This document shows, piece after piece, positions 6,905 to 11,250 of a DNA stretch of 11,250 nt. The stretch comes from an uncultured Angelakisella sp. (GTDB lineage Bacteria; Bacillota; Clostridia; Oscillospirales; Ruminococcaceae), in assembly GCA_910585525.1 (NCBI GenBank), contig CAJUFR010000064.1, forward strand, positions 1 to 11,250, given 5' to 3'. The stretch's first letter is position 1. Each line of letters starts with the position of its first letter. The notes under the pieces are model-generated. The model saw only the letters and a list, made by a program, of their open reading frames with translations. It had not been told where the DNA came from and did not search any database. The position numbers and the translations under genes are program-made.

Positions 6905-6990
6905 CCTTCTTTCTGTCGACACAGAAAGAAGGGCCCCGCCGGCGAGGCGGTCGAAGAGATGCCTCATAAAATAACAGAAAAAGGCATGGA
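6905..6990 (+). repeat. 12-bp perfect hairpin followed by dispersed repeat B, copy 1
   Basis: CCTTCTTTCTGT (6905-6916) pairs perfectly with ACAGAAAGAAGG (6921-6932) around CGAC. It leads straight into a 60-base block (6931-6990) that matches the reverse complement of 11191-11250 at 48 of 60 positions without gaps. Conserved cores are GGGCCCCGCCGGC, TCGAAGAGA and AAAATAACAGAAAAAGG. The element resembles GC-rich intergenic repeats often mis-annotated as small hypothetical proteins in gut Clostridia; family assignment is inference. Confidence 0.75.
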
Positions 6991-7022
6991 ACGGAACGAG
7001 ACCAAAACCGAAAGCCCCCACG

Positions 7023-7052
7023 TTCAAGAAACGGCCTGCGGCCTGTCTTGAA
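7023..7052. repeat. Hairpin with interrupted stem
   Basis: TTCAAGA (7023-7029) pairs with TCTTGAA (7046-7052); inside, GGCC (7033-7036) can pair with GGCC (7040-7043). The internal loop is asymmetric and no T-run follows. Confidence 0.45.
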
Positions 7053-7123
7053 GGAAAGAAGCTGCAAAGGGAAAAAACGCTCCTGCGGCCGGGTGTAGGC
7101 CACTCTCGTTCTGGCCGCCGTGC

Positions 7124-7151
7124 TTGTCACTTCGAGAAAACCGCCTAGAAA
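7124..7151 (+). promoter_or_regulatory. Weak candidate promoter for rsgA-thiN
   Basis: TTGTCA (7124-7129, 5 of 6 to the -35 consensus), a 16-bp spacer and TAGAAA (7146-7151, 4 of 6 to the -10 consensus). It would give a leader of about 175 bases carrying the hairpin run at 7229-7314. The distance from prkC makes an own promoter for rsgA likely, but this exact site is a guess. Confidence 0.3.
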
Positions 7152-7228
7152 AGGAAACCTCTTCAGCCTTACTCAAAACCATTTTATTTTCCGGCGGCGG
7201 CCATCTAAAAGTCGTCTCACAGGGGGTT

Positions 7229-7314
7229 TCGCCCGCTGCGGCGGGCGACCAGGGCCTGCGCGGCCCTGGACCTGCGGCCCGGTGCCCGGGCGGTCATTTG
7301 GGGGCTCACGCCCC
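7229..7314 (+). repeat. Four consecutive hairpins in the rsgA leader
   Basis: Stems in order: TCGCCCGC/GCGGGCGA (7229-7236, 7241-7248), CCAGGGCC/GGCCCTGG (7249-7256, 7262-7269), GCCCGG/CCGGGC (7277-7282, 7286-7291) and GGGGC/GCCCC (7301-7305, 7310-7314). All are perfect and the first two are directly adjacent. The series ends 6 bases before the rsgA ribosome binding site, with no T-run. Confidence 0.7.
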
Positions 7315-7320
7315 GCAAGA

Positions 7321-7329
7321 AAGGAGGTG
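7321..7329 (+). promoter_or_regulatory. Ribosome binding site that fixes the TTG start of rsgA
   Basis: AAGGAGGTG ends 5 bases before TTG at 7335 (7 bases from the AGGAGG core). No in-frame ATG lies nearby, and the protein's family start (GLILRSQGGFYLV) follows at once. Confidence 0.7.
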
Positions 7330-7334
7330 CGCCC

Positions 7335-8246
7335 TTGGCACCATCACAAGACCCGCCGGGTCTCCCCGGCCTCATCCTCCGCTCCCAGGGCGGCTTCTAT
7401 CTGGTCCGCACCCCCCGCCAGGACCTCCAATGCCGTGGCCGTGGCCGCTTCCGCAAGGATGCCACCCAACTCCTGGTGGGCGATGAGGTCACCGTCCAGC
7501 CCACCGGCCCCGACACCGGCTTCATCACCTGCCTGGAACCCAGAAAAAATTTCCTCATCCGCCCCCCCGTGGCCAACATCTCCCGCCTCGTCCTGGTGGT
7601 ATCCTCCACCCAGCCCGCCCCCCACCTGCTGGTCATCGACAAACTCACCACCATCGCCGCCCGCCGGGGTATCCCCGTGGCCCTGGTGTTCACCAAATCC
7701 GACCTGGCCGACACCGCCCCCCTGGCCGCCCTCTACCGGAGGGCCGGTTACCCCGCCTATCAGGTGGACAGCCTCTCCGGCAGCGGTGTCGAGCCCCTCC
7801 GCCAGTACCTCTCCCAGGGCATCACCGCCTTCTGCGGCAACTCCGGCGCCGGCAAGTCCAGCCTTCTCAACGCCATCTTCCCCCAGCTGGCCCTGGCCAC
7901 CGGGGAGATCAGCCGCAAGCTGGGCCGCGGGCGGCACACCACCCGCCACGTGGAACTGTTCCCCACCGGCCAGGGAGGGTACATCGCCGACACCCCCGGC
8001 TTCTCGGCGGTGGACCTCCTCCAGTTCGAGCGGATGCCCGCCGCCCAGCTGGCCGATTGCTTCCCCGACTTCGCCCCCTACACGGCGGATTGCCGCTTCA
8101 CCGGGTGCAGCCACCAGGTGGAGAAGGGCTGTGCCGTCCTGGCGGCGGTGGAGGCGGGGGAGGTGGCCCAGAGCCGCCACCAAAACTACCGGGCCATCTA
8201 CCAGGAACTCCTGTCGGTAAAGGACTGGGAGTTGAACAAGCCATAG
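7335..8246 (+). CDS. rsgA: Ribosome small-subunit biogenesis GTPase RsgA (CpgA/YjeQ)
   Basis: A 303-residue circularly permuted GTPase that binds the maturing 30S subunit and couples GTP hydrolysis to release of assembly factors. Domains: N-terminal OB fold (about 1-75), permuted GTPase with the G4 variant TKSD (120-123) before the P-loop GNSGAGKSS (168-176) and G3 DTPGF (219-223), and a C-terminal zinc knuckle with Cys253, Cys258, His260 and Cys266. All key residues are present. The start is TTG at 7335, set by the strong ribosome binding site. thiN follows 19 bases later, so the two form an operon. In B. subtilis the homologue is phosphorylated by PrkC; the same link is plausible here. The gene normally follows prkC closely, but here 723 bases intervene. 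Confidence 0.95.
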   Translation: MAPSQDPPGLPGLILRSQGGFYLVRTPRQDLQCRGRGRFRKDATQLLVGDEVTVQPTGPDTGFITCLEPRKNFLIRPPVANISRLVLVVSSTQPAPHLLVIDKLTTIAARRGIPVALVFTKSDLADTAPLAALYRRAGYPAYQVDSLSGSGVEPLRQYLSQGITAFCGNSGAGKSSLLNAIFPQLALATGEISRKLGRGRHTTRHVELFPTGQGGYIADTPGFSAVDLLQFERMPAAQLADCFPDFAPYTADCRFTGCSHQVEKGCAVLAAVEAGEVAQSRHQNYRAIYQELLSVKDWELNKP

Positions 8247-8265
8247 ACAGAAGGAGGGGGACACC

Positions 8266-8898
8266 ATGGGACGGTGTATCTTATTTTGCGGCAGGCCGGT
8301 GGAGCACGCCGACCTGCTGGGCCTCACCCGCCAGCCGGATGATTTTATCATCGGGGCGGACGCGGGCTATCTCAACGCCCAGCGGCTGGGCTTCCCCCCG
8401 GACCTGATCCTGGGGGACTTCGATTCCGCCCCCATGCCGGAGCCGGGCCCCTTCCTGGAGGTCTACCCCTCCCAGAAGGACCAGACCGATTGCATCCTCG
8501 GCGTCGATGCCGGCCTGGAGCGGGGATGCACCCGGTTCATCATCCTGGGGGGGATGGGGGGCCGGCTGGACCACACCATCGCCAACATCCAGACCCTGGG
8601 CTACCTCATCGACCACGGCGCCCGCGGGGAACTGCGGGACCGGGACTGCTGGGCCAGCGTCATCCGCAACGAGACCATCACCCTGCCCAAGGGGGCCTGG
8701 CTGGGGGAGGACGCCTACCTCTCCCTCTTCGCTGTCGGCGGCAACTGCCGGGTCACCGAGACGGGGGTGGAATATCCCCTTACCAATCACCTGCTGACGG
8801 GGTTTTACCCGCTGGGGGTGAGCAATCACATTTTGGACACGGCAAAGATCACTGCCCGCGGGGGGACGCTGCTGGTGATGCTTTGCCGTGGGGCGTGA
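8266..8898 (+). CDS. thiN: Thiamine pyrophosphokinase ThiN
   Basis: A 210-residue cytoplasmic enzyme that uses ATP to convert thiamine to thiamine pyrophosphate, the last salvage step. The catalytic N-terminal domain shows GADAG (30-34), LGDFDS (49-54), KDQTD (71-75) and GGMGGRLDH (95-103); these form the metal, ATP and thiamine sites. The C-terminal part (about 135-208) is the beta-rich thiamine-binding domain. Length is normal. AAGGAGGGGG (8251-8260) precedes the ATG. In B. subtilis rpe lies between rsgA and thiN; here it is missing. No TPP riboswitch is visible upstream, as is usual for a salvage kinase co-transcribed with rsgA. A clear terminator follows. Confidence 0.95.
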   Translation: MGRCILFCGRPVEHADLLGLTRQPDDFIIGADAGYLNAQRLGFPPDLILGDFDSAPMPEPGPFLEVYPSQKDQTDCILGVDAGLERGCTRFIILGGMGGRLDHTIANIQTLGYLIDHGARGELRDRDCWASVIRNETITLPKGAWLGEDAYLSLFAVGGNCRVTETGVEYPLTNHLLTGFYPLGVSNHILDTAKITARGGTLLVMLCRGA

Positions 8899-8934
8899 TG
8901 GGGGCGTGAGCACGATCGGACTTTTCTTTAAAAC

Positions 8935-8968
8935 AGCCTGTTCACTGGTATGGTGGGCGGGCTTTTTT
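8935..8968 (+). terminator. Intrinsic terminator of rsgA-thiN
   Basis: AGCCTGTTCAC (8935-8945) pairs with GTGGGCGGGCT (8953-8963) through 11 positions, three of them G-U, around a 7-base loop, and is followed by a run of six T (8963-8968). It lies 36 bases after the thiN stop. Confidence 0.8.
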
Positions 8969-9111
8969 GCGCTCCTTCCTTTCCATGCCTAAGAACCGGT
9001 ATTCACATGGTTGGGGCACCATCTGGGGGAGCCTTTTTCCCTCACCCACAACCAACCACCACAACACTCCATCTTTTTCACCCCCCGATCCCATTTCTTC
9101 ACAATTTCCCG

Positions 9112-9140
9112 TGGAATCCTTCACAACTTTGTGCTACAAT
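9112..9140 (+). promoter_or_regulatory. Extended -10 promoter for the TPM-pspA operon
   Basis: TGCTACAAT (9132-9140) is an extended -10 with a 5 of 6 hexamer; 17 bases upstream is a weak -35 (TGGAAT, 9112-9117). The dyad CACAA-CT-TTGTG (9122-9133) overlaps the TG element and could be an operator. It sits about 65 bases before the first gene. Confidence 0.55.
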
Positions 9141-9204
9141 ATGGTAAAGGACAAAAGACTTTTTTGTCCCCCTGTGTGACAGGCGTAAAAAGGAGGTGGC
9201 CCAG

Positions 9205-10359
9205 ATGGGCAGAGCAGGCAGAGGAGGGGGCGGGTTTTCCGGCGGGGGACGGAGTTCCGGCGGGTTCTCCGGCGGAGGACGCAGTTCAGGGGGCTTCTCC
9301 GGCGGAGGACGCAGCCGGGGCGGCTCCAGTTGGGGCGGCGGGTCCTCCCGAGGGGGCGGCTCCTCTTGGGGAGGAAGTTCCTACCGGTCCCCAAGAACAC
9401 CGCCACCGCCAAGGCCCCATGTGGGCGGCTGGGGCTGGGGCGTCCCGCGGACACGCACCGTCTTTGTCCCGGTAGGGCGTGGAGGGGGAGGCGGAGGATA
9501 CAGCCCCCCGCCTCCCGGGCCGGGAGGAAGGGACGTTGGCAACGGCTGCCTCTCGGTGGTGATGGGGGTCGCCATCCTGGTCCTGCTGCTGGGCATCTTT
9601 ATCACCATCGCCGGCAGCTTTGGCGGGGCGGGGGGCTCGGTGGCCGCATCCACCGTCCAGCGGGAGCCCCTTCCGGCGGGCTCGGTGACCGAGACAGGGT
9701 ACTACACCGACGAACTGGGCTGGATCGTGGACGAGACGATGCTGGTCCGTGGCATGCGGGACTTTTACAAGGCCACCGGGGTGCAGCCGTATCTCTACCT
9801 CACCGATAACGTGGACGGGAACACCGAGCCCAGCGCCAACGAGATGGGCGAATTCTCCGCCCGCCTCTACGACCAGCTGTTCCAGGACGAGGGGCATTTC
9901 CTGCTGGTCTACCAGGAGGCCTGGGGCAACTATATGGTGGGCTACACCGCGGGGACCCAGGCCAAGAGCATCATGGACGACGAGGCGGTGGGCATCCTCC
10001 GGGACTATCTGGACCGGTACAACACCTCCGACCTCAGCGACGAGGAATACTTTTCCACTGTATTCCAGAAAACCGGGGAACGTATCATGACGGTGACCAA
10101 GTCTCCCTGGCCGGTGGCAGCAGCCTTGCTGGGGGCGGCGGCTCTGGCGGCGGTGCTCTACCTGTGGTGGAAAAAATCCAAGGAGAAGAAGGAGAAGGAG
10201 CGGGAGCAGCTGCAAGAGATGCTGAACACCCCTCTCACCACCTTCGGCAACGACCAGGACGGCAACGGCAGGGATGACGCGGAGGACCTTGCGGAAAAAT
10301 ATCAGCAGCAGGAAGCGGCCAACCGGGAGGAAACCTCCGGGGGCGGCCAGAACCAGTAA
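9205..10359 (+). CDS. Glycine-rich two-TM protein with probable TPM domain
   Basis: A 384-residue membrane protein. Residues 1-60 are Gly/Ser/Arg-rich, with three decapeptide repeats of the form FSGGGRSSGG (11-40), then a Pro/Gly/Trp stretch. TM1 is about 115-138. Residues ~155-298 resemble a divergent TPM (YgcG-type) domain: TDELGWIVDE, an ATGVQPYLYL strand, a GHFLLVYQ strand, and NYMVGYTAG; this assignment is from pattern, not search. TM2 is about 303-322, followed by a basic KKSKEKKEKERE tail. DQDGNGRDDAED (350-361) looks like an EF-hand or dockerin-type Ca2+ loop. ATG 9205 is chosen over an in-frame GTG at 9196 that lies inside the AAGGAGGTGG ribosome binding site (9190-9199). It lies 22 bases before pspA, so it is probably an envelope partner of PspA. 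Confidence 0.8.
   Translation: MGRAGRGGGGFSGGGRSSGGFSGGGRSSGGFSGGGRSRGGSSWGGGSSRGGGSSWGGSSYRSPRTPPPPRPHVGGWGWGVPRTRTVFVPVGRGGGGGGYSPPPPGPGGRDVGNGCLSVVMGVAILVLLLGIFITIAGSFGGAGGSVAASTVQREPLPAGSVTETGYYTDELGWIVDETMLVRGMRDFYKATGVQPYLYLTDNVDGNTEPSANEMGEFSARLYDQLFQDEGHFLLVYQEAWGNYMVGYTAGTQAKSIMDDEAVGILRDYLDRYNTSDLSDEEYFSTVFQKTGERIMTVTKSPWPVAAALLGAAALAAVLYLWWKKSKEKKEKEREQLQEMLNTPLTTFGNDQDGNGRDDAEDLAEKYQQQEAANREETSGGGQNQ
9235..9324 (+). repeat. Three 30-bp in-frame tandem repeats
   Basis: Units at 9235-9264, 9265-9294 and 9295-9324 encode FSGGGRSSGG twice and FSGGGRSRGG once. The DNA copies have drifted at several positions while the peptide is kept, consistent with older duplication under protein-level constraint. 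Confidence 0.85.
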
Positions 10360-10381
10360 AGAGTAAAAGGAGAAATGATCT

Positions 10382-11059
10382 ATGGGTATCCTGGACAGAT
10401 TCAGCACCATCGTGAAGGCGAATATCAACGCCCTGTTGGACAAGGCGGAGGACCCGGGGAAGATGATCGACCAGTACCTCACCGAGATGACCGAGAGCCT
10501 GGCGGAGGTGAAGCGTGAGACCGCCGGCGTGATGGCGGAGGAGACCCGGACCCGCAGCAAGGTGGAGGCCAACCGTGCCGAGGTGCAGAAGTACGCCGAC
10601 CTGGCCAAGAAGGCCCTCCAGGCGGGGAACGAAGGGGACGCCCGGGTGTTCATCGCCAAGAAGCAGCAGCTGGAGACGGCGGGGCAGGGGCTGGAGGAGG
10701 CCTACGCCGTGGCCAAGGCAAACGCCCAGAAGATGCGTGAGATGCACGACAAGCTGGTAGGGGACATCGAGGAGCTGAAGCGCCGCCGGGAGACCATCAA
10801 GGCCAAGGTGGCGGTGGCCCGGACCCAGGGCAAGCTAAACGAGATCGGGGCGGCATCGGACAAGGCGGAGGACGCCATGAGCGCTTTCCAGCGGATGGAG
10901 GAGAAAGCGGACCGGATGCTGGACCGCGAGACGGCTATCGCCGAGTTGAACGCCGCCCCCAAGGACGAGGCAGCGGCGCTGGAGGAGAAGTACAGCGGCG
11001 CCGGTCCTGCGGCGGTGGATGACGAGTTGGCACGGCTGAAAGCGGAGTTGGGGATCTGA
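10382..11059 (+). CDS. pspA: PspA/IM30-family envelope stress protein
   Basis: A 225-residue, almost wholly helical protein of the PspA/Vipp1/LiaH (ESCRT-III-like) family, which assembles on the cytoplasmic face of the membrane and stabilises it under stress. MGILDRFSTIVKANINALLD (1-20) is the typical N-terminal amphipathic helix that binds lipid; residues ~25-185 form the coiled-coil hairpin (AGNEGDARVFIAKK and the following helix are characteristic); the C-terminal helix ends DDELARLKAELGI. Length matches the family. AAAGGAG (10366-10372) precedes the ATG, and a strong terminator follows the stop. It is the second gene of an operon with the TPM-like protein. No pspC, liaF or sigma-54 regulator is nearby. 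LiaH is the nearest alternative name. Confidence 0.93.
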   Translation: MGILDRFSTIVKANINALLDKAEDPGKMIDQYLTEMTESLAEVKRETAGVMAEETRTRSKVEANRAEVQKYADLAKKALQAGNEGDARVFIAKKQQLETAGQGLEEAYAVAKANAQKMREMHDKLVGDIEELKRRRETIKAKVAVARTQGKLNEIGAASDKAEDAMSAFQRMEEKADRMLDRETAIAELNAAPKDEAAALEEKYSGAGPAAVDDELARLKAELGI

Positions 11060-11102
11060 GGGGGCTGGCCCCCTTCCCCCCTACAGGGCGGAAACCCCGT
11101 CC

Positions 11103-11138
11103 CGCCCGCCTACCGATACGGTGGGCGGGCGTTTTTTT
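11103..11138 (+). terminator. Strong intrinsic terminator after pspA
   Basis: CGCCCGCCTACCG (11103-11115) pairs with CGGTGGGCGGGCG (11119-11131) over 13 positions with one T-G wobble, around loop ATA, followed by seven T (11132-11138). It lies 43 bases after the pspA stop. Confidence 0.93.
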
Positions 11139-11190
11139 GAACGGACAGGCTTTCCTTATTTTGTTTTTTGGTTTTTTGGGGCTGGGTCCT

Positions 11191-11250
11191 TTCTAACCTT
11201 TTTCTGTTATTTTGAAGGGCGTCTCTTCGAGCGCCGGGCCGGCGGGGCCC
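11191..11250 (-). repeat. Dispersed repeat B, copy 2 (inverted, cut by window edge)
   Basis: The reverse complement of this block matches 6931-6990 at 48 of 60 positions with no gaps, identical at both GGGCCCCGCC and ATAACAGAAA. In the first copy a 12-bp hairpin adjoins the GGGCCCC end; that part would lie beyond the right edge here. No gene is visible between the pspA terminator and the window end. Confidence 0.75.

Larger units (their letters stand above)
6612..7334. other. 723-base gene-free interval rich in repeats and hairpins
   Basis: The gap between prkC and rsgA has no reading frame with both a credible start and recognisable protein; open frames on both strands translate repeats and hairpins. 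It contains repeat A (6633-6671), a stem-loop region (6850-6899), a perfect 12-bp hairpin (6905-6932) leading into repeat B (6931-6990), a further hairpin with a TTCAAGA/TCTTGAA stem (7023-7052), a distant inverted pair TGGCCGCCG/CGGCGGCCA (7112-7120 and 7195-7203), a weak promoter, and four hairpins before rsgA (7229-7314). I see no tRNA, known riboswitch or transposase. Confidence 0.75.
8899..9204. other. 306-base gap with terminator, G-poor tract and promoter
   Basis: Between thiN and the glycine-rich gene lie a terminator (8935-8968), a pyrimidine- and A-rich tract with one G in 79 bases (9032-9110), an extended -10 promoter (9112-9140) and a strong ribosome binding site. Open frames here (for example 8950-9147) have no ribosome binding site or recognisable product. 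Confidence 0.7.

Noticed and set aside
6905..6932. Transposon terminal inverted repeat or rho-independent terminator
   Set aside because: No transposase or matching end was found nearby, and neither strand has a T-run after the stem.
6672..7130. Minus-strand open frames of 152 and 79 codons in the prkC-rsgA gap
   Set aside because: They run through repeat B and hairpins, have no ribosome binding site, and their translations (Arg/Pro-rich, low complexity) look like frames that happen to be open in GC-rich repeats.
7053..7228. TPP riboswitch before rsgA-thiN
   Set aside because: The conserved CUGAGA and related TPP-aptamer segments are not visible; thiN is the second gene and a salvage kinase.
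7120..8220. 366-codon plus-strand frame overlapping rsgA
   Set aside because: Wrong frame of rsgA: Ser/Pro/Ala-rich translation without motifs, while the 7335 frame has all GTPase motifs and a proper ribosome binding site.
8950..9147. Small open frames between thiN and the TPM-like gene
   Set aside because: No ribosome binding site; one begins inside the thiN terminator and they run across the promoter of the next operon.
11071..11100. Third copy of repeat A after pspA
   Set aside because: CCTTCCCCCC and CAGGG are shared with the sequence at 31-45, but the diagnostic 18-mer AAATCCGCCGGAGGCACC is absent, so similarity is too short in a C-rich context.

Overview
The window looks like chromosome from a high-GC Clostridia (Firmicutes), most likely a gut Oscillospiraceae relative of Flavonifractor or Lawsonibacter. 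The grounds are the gene set rsmB-rlmN-PP2C phosphatase-PASTA kinase-rsgA-thiN, strong AGGAGG ribosome binding sites, very GC-rich third codon positions, and GC-rich hairpin repeats between genes. The genus is inference; no rRNA or marker gene is present to settle it.

Layout. 90-968 (minus) is an XRE-type regulator with about six membrane segments, clearly lower in GC than everything else. It is divergent from 1074-2372 rsmB (16S rRNA m5C methyltransferase), which overlaps 2369-3478 rlmN (23S rRNA/tRNA m2A methyltransferase) by ATGA. The 3' end of rlmN runs into an 83-bp tandem repeat (three full copies plus a 33-bp partial, 3379-3660). After a weak terminator and a promoter come 3809-4561 stp/prpC (PP2C phosphatase) and 4554-6611 prkC (Ser/Thr kinase with three PASTA domains), overlapping by 8 bases. 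A 723-base stretch without a credible gene (6612-7334) holds dispersed repeats and a run of strong hairpins. Then follow 7335-8246 rsgA (ribosome assembly GTPase, TTG start) and 8266-8898 thiN (thiamine pyrophosphokinase), ended by a clear terminator. The last unit is a two-gene operon: 9205-10359, a glycine-rich two-TM protein with a probable TPM domain, and 10382-11059, a PspA/IM30 protein, ended by a strong terminator.

How the genes work together. The first two plus-strand genes and rsgA act on rRNA modification and ribosome assembly. The phosphatase/kinase pair forms the reversible switch that senses cell-wall muropeptides, and in Bacillus subtilis the RsgA homologue is a known PrkC substrate. 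The usual rpe gene between rsgA and thiN is absent. The last operon is probably an envelope-stress module: PspA on the inner face of the membrane and a membrane-anchored TPM partner.

I see no phage, CRISPR, transposase, tRNA or rRNA. The most unusual content is in the repeats: the 83-bp minisatellite fused to the rlmN reading frame, a repeat present in inverted copies at 6931-6990 and at the right edge, and a 38/39-bp repeat at 34-71 and 6633-6671. I found no convincing evidence of a wholly new multi-gene system.
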